A DNA stretch of 64,000 nucleotides from Helianthus annuus (taxonomy: Eukaryota; Streptophyta; Magnoliopsida; Asterales; Asteraceae), in assembly GCF_002127325.2 (NCBI RefSeq), contig NC_035440.2, forward strand, positions 71,051,819-71,115,818. The letters run 5' to 3'. The notes beneath the pieces were generated by a model. It was not told where the DNA came from and ran no database searches. It saw only the letters and a program-made list of their open reading frames with translations. The position numbers were made by a program, and so were the translations under genes. Positions 12,752-24,660 of this stretch are shown here, piece after piece. Within the stretch, counting starts at the first letter, position 1; every line of letters starts with the position of its first letter.

Positions 12752-13686
12752 GAACGCATATATATAAATACGCCAACATAATAAAAGTAAAGACTTTTCG
12801 AGAAAATCTCAAAGTTATGTGAAAATTCTAAGTATTGGAGAAACTTAGGTATTTGTGGAATAATTGGTTATTAAATCGTGCCTACTTGAAATTCAGACGT
12901 GTAGACCAATTTGTGGGATTGCGCTAGTATAAAAATGCACCCAAAGGTGAGTGTCACTAACCCTATTTTTACTGTTTTTGTATAACGTTTTGGGGGAAGA
13001 ACACGCCTTTAAAAGGATAATTACAGGTTTTTGTATAGAATATGCCATTGATTAAATTATAAATATTTTCATGGAAAATATGGTTTGGAAATGATATGTT
13101 ATGTTTTGAGGAAAAACATGGTTTTGGAATGGATTGAATATAAATATGTTTCGGGGAGAAACGAAAATGGATTGATATAAATATGTTTCGGGGAGAAACG
13201 GGTTGATTGAATACATATTGTTTCAGGGAGAAACGGGAAGGATTACGGTGTTTTGGGGGAAAAACGACCGTATAGATTTAAAAATATTTAAATCTAAGTT
13301 GTGACGAATTTTCTTGATCTCAAGAGAGTAAGTATCGGAATAGGCTTACGTTTCGGTGGGGACTTCGGGGAATTCGTACAACACAAAACACTAAATATAT
13401 CATTTTAGTAGGATATATATATATATATATTGTTCTTAAGGTAGGCACCATAAGTAACCCAACGTGTGGCACTTTGCGTGAATTAGCCGTTTAATCATTA
13501 ATACCGGTACGCCTAGAATTGTTGATAGATCTATCGGGTTGACAACCCCATCGTGACCAGTAGCTCTGTGTTAAGTCAAACGACGAATTGATATTCTGTG
13601 ATTGTCTGGCGTTGATTATAACCTTATTGTTAATATATACCTCATAGGCCTTGCAACCCTATGAATCTGAAAACTTGATGTACAAG

Positions 13687-13731
<45 letters not shown>

Positions 13732-14265
13732 TATATATAAATCTTGGAAAGATGGTTTGTGTCGAAGGTTTTTAGAGAAGACGCTTGCGATCAGAGAACC
13801 GACCCTTAGATTTTTGAGAAGGAAATGAAATTGACATTCTTAATTATATATGGATGTTTTGATATAAAACTCATTATAATAAAGTTTTCCTTAAACAAAT
13901 TGTTTACAATTTGAATCTGTGAACTCACCGGCCTTTGTGTTGACACTTGATTTTTACTTGTTCTTCAGGTACATGAGTTCGACTTCGGGATTTTGGCTTG
14001 TCTTATCTTGTCTTGTGGTAGTTGATGCAATGGTTATTAAATAAGGTTTTGGACAACTTTTAAAACAATTTGGGACCATGTGTATTAAGATCCATAAGGA
14101 TCAAGACAACTATATTGTGGTTGTGAGTTGTGTTTAAACGTTAAACTCTAAATTTATGTTTTAAATAACTTGAATGTCCATCGTCCACTAAAGAAACTTA
14201 TAGGTACCAACCTCCATCACCGCCACGTTTGTATTTCCGCTGCGATGTTTTTGGGGTGTGACATT

Positions 14266-15215
14266 TCGCGTATGAGACATTGTACACGTATGAGCCTGTT
14301 ATGCGTATGGGACATTATGCACGCATGAAACTTATACACGTTGATCTTCGTTGACTGATTAACATGTTCATTCGCATGAGTCATGAGTCATACGAGTGTA
14401 TGACTCCTGCATTTGAACACTAAAATAGTTTTGTTCAAAACCAATCTTGATCGATTTCACCATTTTAACAACACTCAAATGCGCAAAAATCATTCAGACT
14501 ATAACGATTTACCATATCCCCATATCAATTTGATTAAACAATCAATTATACTAATAAGATTTTCTGATCTAGGGTTTTCATTTATTGATTTACCGGATTC
14601 AACCATTTTAGTCCATGAAGATGATCAACTGATACATCATCTTACTTGTTTTAGTCTTGTGATCAGAACTCATACTTATATTTCAACTTGCATATCCTAT
14701 AACTATCTAGATCTGATTTTTCAAAAATGAACATTAATCACGAATCTCAGATTTTACGTTCAAATAAGTGGATGTTGTATAAATCAACAACCATTATGAT
14801 TTTGGTTTTAGATTCAAAAGAGTGGCCTTAGATTATGTATTTTGAAAATTACTCCAAATGTGATAAGTGATTTGAACGCAAGACCCAAAACTTTGTATAC
14901 CCAACGTATATGTCATAAGCACGGATGACTCCTGTGCGCATATAAGTCATTCGCATGACTCCTGCGCGTGGGATCTCTCTTGCGTTTGAAGAACCTTTTT
15001 CCTGATCTTTCAGTTTAGTTAACTTTCACACATGTTCGTTTAACCAAGTCCAAGTTAATGACCTTGGTTTAACGTTTCAGTTTGTAACAATTTGATGTTT
15101 TCAAAAAAAAATTTACCAAGTCCAAATTAATGACCTTGATTCCACATTTTATGATGAATTTCTAGTTTTATCACCAATCCAAAATTCTAAGTTTTCTATT
15201 AATCCCAGCCAGTTG
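14266..15215. other. Non-coding AT-rich stretch with CGTATGA/CATACG motifs
   Basis: No convincing gene is present; a 105-codon plus-strand frame at 14413-14730 has no recognisable domain. At 14270-14405 and 14930-14990 there are repeated motifs such as CGTATGAG, GCATGAGTCAT and CATACGAG, resembling the palindromes in the LTRs of the adjacent element (15216-17283). It may be a decayed relative of that element. Confidence 0.3.
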
Positions 15216-17283
15216 TGCAAAAAGTTTCGGATCCGGTGGGTTTAGACGAAAGTTTAGATAAGATAAAGCTAATTCGGTGGAACTCTCATAAGAATAATCA
15301 ACAGTAGAAAGCTTCCATTAATACCGATAGAGCATACTTCATTTTACAAGCTGGAGAGAAATCCGAGGTCTCTCCAGTCGTTCCCAAAACTTATCAACTA
15401 CAAACACATGATTCCCTATTTATAGACATGAAGTACCTTTGGAGCGGATGACGCATCCGTGCGGATGAGTTCTCATTCGTACGAATGAACACTCGTCCTC
15501 TCCAAAGTGTCATGTGTTCGTATCTAATTCTCAACTATACTATATTCAACATACGCTATATCTAGCCTATTCGTACAGTGGCGGACACACATAATATGCA
15601 CTACAGTTTTTGTAAAAGCTAAAAAGATATTACATTTCAATTTATTTTCGATAACCGATGTTGGAATACTAATCTTTACCTAAACTAATGGATGGGCCTT
15701 TAACATTCTACATATCCGCGTTTGATTTTTTATTTACCTCTCAAAGCTCAATCTCTTAATCTTCAAAAACCTAACCGGCAATTGATAGAAACTTTGAACA
15801 CCACACTAGTAAAATTCAAGTCTGTGAATACCCACGAAAATCTGAAATCCCATCTTCCGTAACCATCGTTATGCACAACCGATCTTCAAATACTAGTCTG
15901 TGTAAACGGTAATCTCCACAATCAGCAAATTTTCATCGAATAAAAAATCAGTAAACAGTAATCTAAGAAACATTCTTCCACAATCAAATTCACATTCTTC
16001 CTCTTAGTCACAATAACAGATGTATGGCCTTCTCCGTTAGTCCGGGCAGCAACTTAATCAACAAACATCATCATTCCCCGGCAGTTGGTCCGAAAAACAA
16101 CTCATCTGCTCAAAAATTAACCATTCTGACACTTTAGACTATCACAAAGTTGTCATGTATCTAATATCTTGAAAGCTCTCTGGCATCTTTTAAGTATCGA
16201 CAATGTTGATGCATCCTCTTGACACTAATCCTACTAACCGGCTTGTACGAAGACTCGGGACTCAAACCCTCAGACATCAGTCTGATCACGATCTTAATGA
16301 ATCCGAACTTCCTATGATCACAGACTAACAAATCCAAGATCATATGCATCCCTAGTCAATTTGAAATTGAAACCACCCGAATAATGTTGCACGTTTTCTT
16401 GTCTGAATTTCCAAAAATGTTCTAATATTTGAAAATTTTTATTCCCCCTCATTTTTGGCAAATTTTGACCTCTCTAAATTCATCACTGAATTTCCCCCTC
16501 AAAATAAGCAAATTTAGTCCTCTCTTTTTCTCTAAAAAACTCAACTATGTGGAATATGTGTCATTTTGCTCCACAAAAGTCCGTTTTTCATCAATGCGGA
16601 TATTTTGTTTTTTGGCCCATTAATAGTCACTATACCAAATGATAAACACTCTGCATAGGTATCAATGACTACCCCACTATCTTCAAAACTATGTGATTTC
16701 AACATCTTAACTATTCTCCGAAATCTCCTACGGTGTCCCCGAACAACCCGTATTTGACACTAAAATCTCGAAAAAAATGTCAATCACCAATTTTTTTCTG
16801 GGCACTCGTCTCATCACCACAATCACCAAATCAATTGTTAGATCAATTGAATCAGTACCGTAGCTCTGATGCCAATTGAAAGTTCCGGATCTGGTGGGTT
16901 TATACGGAAGTTTGCATAAGATAAAGCTAATTCGGTAGAAATCTCGTAAGAATAACTAAAAGTAGAAAGCTTCCATTAATACCGAAAGAGCATACATCAT
17001 TTTACAAGCTGGAGAGAAATCCGAGGTCTCTCTAGCCTTTCCCCAAAACTTATTAACTTCAAACACATGACTCACTATTTATAGACATGAAGTACCATTT
17101 TGAGCGGATGACTAGTTCGCACGGATTACTCATCCGTGCGGATGAGTCCTCATCCGTACAAACGGGCTCTCATCGTCTCCAAAGTATCATGTGTTCGAAT
17201 CTAACTCGCAACTATACAATATTCAGAACACGCTCTATCTAGCCTATCCGAACAATGGCGAACACACAGAATATGCACTAACA
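15216..17283 (-). mobile_element. Small non-autonomous LTR retrotransposon
   Basis: Two similar direct repeats, 15216-15605 and 16877-17283, flank about 1.27 kb of non-coding sequence. Read on the minus strand the right copy starts TGTTAGTGCATATTCTG and ends CTTTCA, next to TGGCATCAGAG at 16864-16876, a match to the Met-tRNA primer site. So the right repeat is the 5' LTR and the element runs on the minus strand. TATA boxes (CTATAAATAG) lie at about 15415-15424 and 17075-17084, with palindromes such as CATCCGTGCGGATG (15454-15467, 17131-17144) and CATTCGTACGAATG (15474-15487) upstream. The internal part has no gag or pol, so this is a LARD/TRIM-like element. The two LTRs differ noticeably, so it is not recent. 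It abuts the truncated end of the second copia copy. Confidence 0.7.
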
Positions 17284-19240
17284 TTGGTTTCTTGTTCTTG
17301 GTCATATTTTCTAAAACCAACCCCAAACTTCACATTGCTCTTGATCTGTTTATACAGAAGCATCTCATAATGTTGACAAGATTCGACCTATCTTTCATAG
17401 GTGATCTGTGTTGATTCTAACTCCTTTTTACAGTTTTGATATTTTCCTATCATTGACTGGAGTTGGTCTTTGGTTATGTATGCTTCATGTTTTAGACTGC
17501 TTAATTCAAGGTCTTTTATGTTAGAAAAAACAATGATGTATTTATCTGAACATAACTCTTTAAGAGTTTGAGGTTATACCTTTGAGGCAACCAATTCAAC
17601 TTGATCTGCATTGATACAATTAGTGGAACTTTTGGAATGTTCTCATTCATCCTTTCTGCATACTCTTGGTCATCAACAGATGTTTGACCAGAGCTTTCAA
17701 CAGCTTCACCAGCAGTGGTTTGAACCAGATCTTCTTCACCTGAAATATGCTCAATAGCCATTAAACAAAAGTTTTCATGTTCCTCACAGTCTTTTGCAAT
17801 TAAAGCAATCTTTTCATTTGTTAAATTCTCTGGCAAGCTACTCCAGTCAACATAACCTTGTGTAACAAAGCTCTGTTGACTAGGCTCTGCTGGTGCCGGA
17901 GCAGGAGTAACTTGGGGTGCTTGAACATGTGAAATTGGCATTTGTACATACTGAACCTGAGGGATATGTGGTGTAGGGACATAGTGCATAGGTACAAGGT
18001 TCATATTTTGTGCAAAGTGGGTTATGTTTTGCACATTTGGTCTAGGGGTATTTTGGGGATAAAACTACAGTTGTGTATTAGACTAAGATCTTTGATTAGG
18101 ATATGTGATCATAGGTGCAGAGTTATTTGTTTGACTTTTAAACTCTCTAGCAAAGTGTCCCAACCTATTACACTTAAAACATTTAATCTTTGATTAATCC
18201 AACCCCACTTTGGACCTCCCATATAATCCTGGGTAAGTCCTACCAGTACTTTTGTAAAAATTGTTAGCCCTTAAACTAAGCAGGTCTACCTGGTGTAATA
18301 TGTCCATCTCCTCTAGGTCAGTTGGATCTATGTGCTTAAGATCATCGAGTACAAATGAGAGAATATCAGTGACATGAGTATCATCAGCATTTGCTACAAA
18401 AGCATAACTCGTGGAATGTTGATCAGAGTTGATTCCAGTTGATATATCAATAAAATGATCAAAACTCTGATTATTTCCCATTCCAAAGGATGATCCCTCC
18501 TGACTCAAAAGTGTTGTGTTACCGAAAACGTAACTATCAGACACCTTTCTAGTTTCCTAGAGCCTTTTCTTTTGGACAAGTTCCATCTCAAAGGTTAGGA
18601 GCTTTCCATGGAGCTGGGTCAGGCTAATGTCCTTGAAATCTGGGGATGTTCTCATCACTACAGCAATAGTGTCCCATTTTTTTCAGGCAAAGATCCTAGA
18701 AATCGGTTACTTAAAGTGGTTTAGTAAATTCCTTGTTAACCAACTTTAATTCACTTATAAGACATGAAAACTTTCAAACTGCTGAGTCAGGGTCTCCCCT
18801 TTGACATGAGTGAAAGTTTTATATTGCTGGTTCAAGATTTCTCGAGTGTTCTCGATAACATCCTCCGTCCCACCAAATTGTTCCTTCAGTGCATCCCACA
18901 ACTCCTAGGCACTGTTACAATGCAACAGGCCAGCATAGATATCATTCAGTGGAGCCATAGCCACAATACTTAAGGCTTTCGCATCTAGCTTGAATTTTTG
19001 GTAATCTTGCTCAGAATAATTCTCCGGCTTCTTTGGCTCAAATACTTTTGGGTTTTCGGCATTTGGTACCATTGGAACATGAGGTCCGAAGACGATAGAC
19101 TTCGAACACCCTGTATTTTGTTGAGACAGTATATGCCCCATCCTACGTTGCCAGATGTTAAATTCTGATCTGACAAGTATAGGTGGTTTATTACTGAAGC
19201 CGATGTTGTGTGGATCAAAACAGAGTATGTGAAAGACACT
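17284..19240 (-). pseudogene. Second copia gag copy, degenerate
   Basis: This is collinear with the copia gag at 1637-2902. Matching pieces are 18905-19141 and its overlap (GHILSQQNTGC, FGPHVPMVPNAE), the UBN2 stretch in broken frames (18560-18900), 18194-18544 (DLEEMDILHQ), and 17516-18034 with VDWSSLP. The zinc-knuckle region around 18130-18190 is interrupted. Several frameshifts and stops make it non-functional. The 3' half is missing at the junction with the small LTR element at 17283. Confidence 0.8.
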
Positions 19241-19361
19241 TAATTAGTTCTTCACTATACAACTCTGAGCTACAAACTGTATTGGATCTTTATTGAGCTG
19301 ATCTTTGATTGTTAAACTGATTGTGAAATCGAGTTTAACGTGACCAAACTATGATGCCAAT

Positions 19362-20684
19362 TGTTATAACTGAGTTTGATATTTGCAAAAAAGAAAATGT
19401 TGATTATCACAATACAATTCACAAACAGAAAGTCATCATCAGTGATTGTTTTCATTAATCTCAAAGGATTCAAATGTTTTACAAATCAATTGACACTACA
19501 GACTCCCCCTCAACTGATCACATAACAAATCAGTTCGTACAAGAGAAAAAGTGAAGTGTGTGATAATAAATCACTAACAGGTGTGATCAATTTATTTGAA
19601 GTACGAAAGCTTTGTTCAGTGATTGCCTAACATCACCTTGATAGTGACATCTAACATTCCTAACAGAAAAGATTCCACAGATGTTTGCAAACATCTGTGC
19701 AAATCTAACATTTGTTCTAACTAGTCTAAACACTGGTAAGATAAAGGGACAATTGCATATTTCCCCTTAAAAACTGCTTAATTGTGTATTTACCCAACTT
19801 AAAATTAAAATTGCATATATCCTCTTTCTTAACTATTAAAATTGCATATATCCCCTTCCTTAACTAATAAAACCACAAATTTACCCATTTTGATTTATTT
19901 CGTTAAAAACAAATTACATAATGAGTTTTTTACCCTTATTTTTATTAAAACTAAAAAATAGAAATTTATTCATCTTTACTACTTTTTTGTAGATTTTTAC
20001 TAGTTTAGCGGTTTATTTCAGTGTTCAAATTTTAGTAAAAATAGTAAAAATGAATAAATATGTATTTTTTTAAAGAATTGTGAAAAATCCACAAAGAATA
20101 GTAAAAATGAATAAATTTGTATTTTTTTAAGTTTTAGTAAAAATAAGGGTAAAAAAATCATTATATAAGTTGTTTTTAATAAAATAAATCAAAATGGGTA
20201 AATTTGCAATTATATTTGTTAAGGAAGGGGATATATGCAATTTTAATAGTTAAGGAAGGGGATATATGCAATTTTAATTTTAAGTTTGGTAAATACGCAA
20301 TTAAGCAGTTTTTTAAGGGGAAATATGCAATTCTCCCTAAGATAAATACTGTTACATTGGGAAACCAGCGCCTAAGCTATCCTCTGTTGCAGTTATCAAA
20401 ACATCTATTTGGCCATACAGATGTTTGGTCTTCTTCATCAGACCTTTGACTTCATCAGTGCTTTGGTCTTCAACAGTCTTTAGTTTTCAACAGAAGTTGT
20501 TTCTTCTTGACCAGCGGTTACAAATCTTGATCAGATGTTTGCTTTTTTCTTGAACAGATGTTCTGAATAGGGGTTCAAGATTCACTATCTTAGTGGAGAG
20601 GTTGGTTCAATCTTTTGCTTATTTCTTGATGATTGTATCATGCTTTGGCTTTTGGATATTATATGTTCTTTTGTAGGTCTAACA
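19362..20684 (-). repeat. 5' LTR of the second copia copy, interrupted by a MITE
   Basis: On the minus strand this starts TGTTAGACC and ends with TAACA beside a decayed primer site (TGGCATCATAG, about 19349-19360). Removing the inserted MITE and one target duplicate leaves about 720 bp, close to the 692 bp LTR of the first copia copy and in the same relation to gag. Confidence 0.6.
19746..20337. mobile_element. Mutator-type MITE with 9 bp target duplication
   Basis: Perfect 9 bp direct repeats TAAGATAAA (19737-19745 and 20338-20346) flank a 592 bp hairpin-like unit. The terminal repeats start GGGACAATTGCATATTTCCC on the left and GGGAGAATTGCATATTTCCC on the right, inverted, and extend for roughly 250 bp with smaller repeats of GGGGATATATGCAATTTTAA. 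A 9 bp duplication with long terminal inverted repeats indicates the Mutator superfamily. It encodes no transposase. Confidence 0.85.
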
Positions 20685-20887
20685 GTGGAGCTTATTTCTT
20701 TTTTCGAATATAAAATAATAACAAAAAATTATTCGACACGTAGCACCTAGTTTTTGTTATTATTTTATATTAATTTAAAAAACTATTAAATTAAAAAAAT
20801 ATTAATATAAATTGCATAAACAATATAAATTTAAAAATTACATAACATTAAAAGAATATATAAATATAAAATAAAATTACCTAAACT

Positions 20888-22197
20888 TTAATCGTCGTCT
20901 TCGTCAAAGTCGTGTCGTGGAACGCTCCAGATGTGTTCAACCAAATCCGCTCGAAGATTGTGATGTGTCGTATTATCTTTATTTTCTTGTAGTCTCTTCT
21001 TTCTCTTGATCACTTAATTCTACGGTGTTTGGTTGACTCACATCAATACTCGCAAATTGCATGTCCCTTATCCTACAACATCATGTTATGTAAAATAAGG
21101 AATGCGTACATCACATTTCGAATACTAGGTTTTTCCGTAATTCTATACGGCATCTTCAAAATGTGTCATCTTTTCTACTATACACTAAAAGCTCGTTCAA
21201 TGTCTTTTCGTGCCGCTATTTGAGCAACGTTAAACTTACGTCTCTTTTCGTCTAATGTTGTTCCCCATGTAAATGATTTTACAAACACGACCCAATCCGT
21301 GTAAATACCGTCCATTAGATAGTAATTGTATTTATACTCCGCACCGTTAACAAAAAAGAAGAACCTTTCGATCCAACACCGTTCATATGGTCGTCAAAAA
21401 TCGGTGATTGATTAAGAATATTTAAATCGTTATTTCCAGCAGGAATACGAAAGAATGCATGCCAAATCCAAAGATCTTGAGATGCAACCGCTTCAAGCAT
21501 CATAGGTGTTTTTTTTTTAGATATCCACTAATGTGTTGCACGGCCCATGATGTTGGACAATTTTCCCACTCCCGTTTCTTACAATCTAAACTACCGATCA
21601 TCCAAGGGAAAACCGTGTCGCTCGTCATGAGCCTCCAAAAGTTGTTGTATGTCACTAAATGTAGGTTTTCTCAAATATTTTTTAAACATAGTTCAACGAC
21701 ATACGCACAAAGATAATGGAGGCTTTCCCTCGCCACCCGTTCCGACATTTTTATATACCCATCCATAATGTCGGAAGCCGTCCCATAAGCCAATTGTCTA
21801 AGCGTGGCCGTGACTTTTTACAACATGATAAATCCTAGACAACCACACATCTTTTCTTTGTCGAAAAATCATATTTATTTGATAAATCTGTTGATATTCT
21901 AAGAAATAATTCACGGCTCATACGAAAGTGACGCCTAAGAGTACTATCATCATAAATCGGGTTGGGTGAAAAGTAATCACTTACCAATAAATCGTGTACG
22001 GTGACTCTGTCGTGTGTTATGTATTTCCTCCTCTTTGGTGTTGAGGAGCACCCTTTGTCTTCCATTATAGTTTCAACCACTTTTTGAACTGATTTACGGA
22101 AAAGTACCGGTCCCTCGTCGTCTGACAAGAATAAAATAAAGTTCTCAAACTCAAACGACGATGAAGAAGAAGAACACAAGGAATTCGAGCCTTCCAT
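20888..22197 (-). pseudogene. PIF/Harbinger transposase (HARBI1-like nuclease), decayed
   Basis: This is a plant Harbinger DDE-type nuclease in several frames. The N-terminal piece (21835-22197) has a serine-rich start, VHDLLVSDYF and LRRHFRMSRELFLRI, as in plant HARBI1-like proteins. A middle piece (21315-21503) has LEAVASQDLWIWHAFF and GNNDLNILNQSPIFDD. A further piece near 21180-21250 reads RRKFNVAQIAARKDIERAF. The C-terminus (20888-20960) has ADLVEHIWSVPRHDFDEDDD before a stop. Frameshifts and stops separate the pieces. Right-hand sequence to 22529 ends with an inverted terminus GACTATGCGGTGTGG next to TTA; no matching left terminus was found, so the element may be truncated at the copia LTR end (20684). 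Confidence 0.85.
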
Positions 22198-22532
22198 TTT
22201 TATTCTAAAAGTTTATAAAAATTGGAAGAAAATATATATTTGTGAAGAGATAAATGGATGTTTAGGTGTGTGGTTGTTTGAAATGGGGTGAGTATGTGAT
22301 ATATATAGTGTGTTATTTAAAAAAAATAATTCATTAGGTCAAACTAACCGTTGAACGGCTAGTTTAAAACCACCAATAACAAGCCAACATGTCGTTAGCC
22401 ATTTGCCCTCAACGTCGATGGAGAACTTGAAGCCCAAATCACAACGTCATTCAAAACGATAGCCACAGGGTGGTTTGGTGGGCGTTGACTGGCAACCGCG
22501 CTGGCGTTAAACGGCCACACCGCATAGTCTTA

Positions 22533-23284
22533 GGTAGCGTTTGGTATGCAGGAATGAGAGGTAGAATGGAATGGACCATTGTGAGGGAATAAAGAAAAGA
22601 GTGTTTGGTTGGTCGATGGAATGGAATCATCTATTTCAAAATACATTCCATTCCCTCAAAATCATTTCATCAATCCCCCCTGTTTTTTTTTCCATTCCAT
22701 TCCCTCTTCACCTTTCACTAGCAACACCACAACCCACCACCGTTACTACCACACACACCACCACCACCACCGTCATCCGCCGCCGTCACCCACCTCCGCC
22801 GCCACCCGCCACCGCCGCTGCCACCACCTAGCGCCGCCACCCACCTCCGTCCTCGGCACCGCCATCGCCGCCACCCACCGTCGCCACTACTACCTCCGAT
22901 CATCGCCACCACCTACCTTCGATCATCACCTCCACCATTGCCACTGCCAACTCCGATCACCGCCGCCACCGCTATCAACCGCCACCACCGCTACCACCTA
23001 CCTCCACCGTCATCCACCACCACCGTTGTCTCCACCCACCACCACCGCCAACCACCGCCGCCGCTACAACTGACACCTAGCACCACGCCCCATCATTGCC
23101 CATCAATGACCACCGCCATCTAATTTTATTCCTTCGTATTTTTCGCATACCAAACAACAAAAAGTAATTGTTCATTCCATTCACACAAGGTAACCAAACA
23201 AGACATGGAATGGTAATGATCAATTTCATTACCTCATCCATTCCATTCTCCCGTCCATTCCATTACTCCATACCAAACAGAACC
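22533..23284. mobile_element. Tourist-like (PIF/Harbinger) MITE with CAC/CCG-rich core
   Basis: TTA repeats at 22530-22532 and 23285-23287 flank the unit. The ends are inverted repeats: GGTAGCGTTTGGTATG on the left and GGTTCTGTTTGGTATG on the right, inverted. TTA duplications and GG...GTTTGG ends fit PIF/Harbinger MITEs. The core from about 22730 to 23110 is a degenerate CCACCG/CCGCCA repeat; long ORFs across it are low-complexity artefacts. Confidence 0.75.
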
Positions 23285-23287
23285 TTA

Positions 23288-24113
23288 GTGCGAGAAGGAA
23301 CATGAATTGGCAAAAATAATGAAGACTTTTTTAAAAGAATAGCAAACACTAGGCAAAATTAGAAAAAAAAAAAACTACAATAACTTAAAACTTGAAGAAA
23401 AATCTATCTGCACACTGTTACACATTTTAGTGTTACTGGATTGACTTGTTGACTAAGTGTTTCAAATATAGATCAAGTTAGGAAAGTGTGGAGTGGACAC
23501 TTGATTGAGTTTATTATGATCTTAGAATTTATGAATCTCATTGGTCCTCTAAGGGCGAAGCCCCTAAGCAATGGGCAACGAGCCCTTGACAAGGGGTCCG
23601 GGGCAATGACACTAAGAGCAGGGTCCAAAGGAGAGTAGCCCCTGATAGGGTCTAAGGGCAGAACCCGTAACTGGTTCCAATTAAAAGCTCTTTTTTTAAT
23701 ATTTTATTCCTATTAAGTTGGTTCATTGGAAAAATTAATTCTCTAGAAGTTGGCTTTAAAATTATATTCGAATTTTGGCTTCAATTAAAAACAAATTTTA
23801 AATTAAAAAGATAACTGCGTGAAGGAAATATGGCCCTAATACTTAAATTTGTATTCCCAGCAATTTGGTCTTCTCTCTGGTAAAACCAACGCAGATGACG
23901 CACTTGTTCTCGCAGATTATTGTCTGACTTGTCCGATTGAAAAATTCCAGTGGACCATCGAATTGTTTCAATCTAAACGTGTTATTAACGGTTGTCCGAT
24001 TATTCAAGTGTTGTTTTCTTAAATTCCCCAACACAAATGTTAGCAATACATCTCCGAGCATAATGACAACATCATGAGGCACAATAACATGGCTATGGTG
24101 AGTGGTTACATTA
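23288..24113. other. Unassigned intergenic sequence
   Basis: No firm gene is present. A stretch at 23545-23680 rich in GGGCGAAGCCCC and AAGGGGTCCGGGGC resembles LTR sequence. A 79-codon minus-strand frame (23843-24082) is not low-complexity but shows no recognised domain; it could be a decayed exon. Confidence 0.3.
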
Positions 24114-24659
24114 CAGGGCCTTTTTCGAAATTCTTGAAAATTTTTTGGGCCCAGGGCGAGAAAAAAATCAGACCCCTAGAATATAACGCCAATAACTCAT
24201 GTATAAAAAGTCTATAGACTATAATGCAACAATAATTAATAATTGTTATGAACCCAAAGACAAAACAAATACTATGTATATATATATGAAAATGTCTTTT
24301 ACATAGGTTCGACCAGCTCTTTCAGAAAACATCAAATATTAAGAAGTAACATTTAAAAAAATTATAAGTTATAATTTAATCATATCAAGTTTAGAAGAAA
24401 ATTTTTAATTTATAATAGATTTAATGCATATAATAGAATTGTTTTTTTGTCATGGATCAAATGATATGATTGTTTATGTGGTTGAGGCTCACAACATGTT
24501 ATGTTGGATTCGAGCTGGAGTCATATAAGAAATGCGTGTTTTATTTATATCATTTCACTCATTTACGGTATTCTTATTAGTTTATTCATTCATTCAGTAT
24601 ATATATAATAAAATTTTAATAAAAATATGTATCCGGGCCCTCGGGAAGACTAGGCCCTG
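24114..24659. mobile_element. Possible hAT-like element bounded by CAGGGCC ends
   Basis: The stretch starts CAGGGCCTTTTTCG and ends GGCCCTG, an inverted repeat in the style of plant hAT elements. It is AT-rich and non-coding. A clean 8 bp target duplication was not found. Confidence 0.35.
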
Positions 24660-24660
24660 G

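Larger units (their letters stand above)
9511..14265 (+). repeat. Long non-coding LTR-like block with microsatellites
   Basis: No gene is visible. The block ends GGGGTGTGACA, like the chromovirus LTR end at 9510, and holds phrases typical of long chromovirus LTRs (a CT tract, leader-like sequence around 9780-9900, and GAACTCACCGG near 13920). It is best read as part of a very long LTR enlarged by a later insertion (11450-12718). Microsatellites include TA/TG at 9541-9590, CT at about 9672-9729, TG at 10055-10079, GAT at 10437-10460, and TA runs at 11425-11449, 12719-12745, 13416-13430 and 13690-13736. Short ORFs here lack recognisable domains. The left LTR boundary was not found. Confidence 0.4.

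Noticed and set aside
14413..14730. 105-codon ORF as a gene
   Set aside because: AT-rich composition, no domain, and surrounded by LTR-like non-coding sequence.
22609..23073. Long His/Pro/Thr-rich ORFs
   Set aside because: They run through a degenerate CCACCG trinucleotide repeat inside a MITE; all frames look open because of the repeat.
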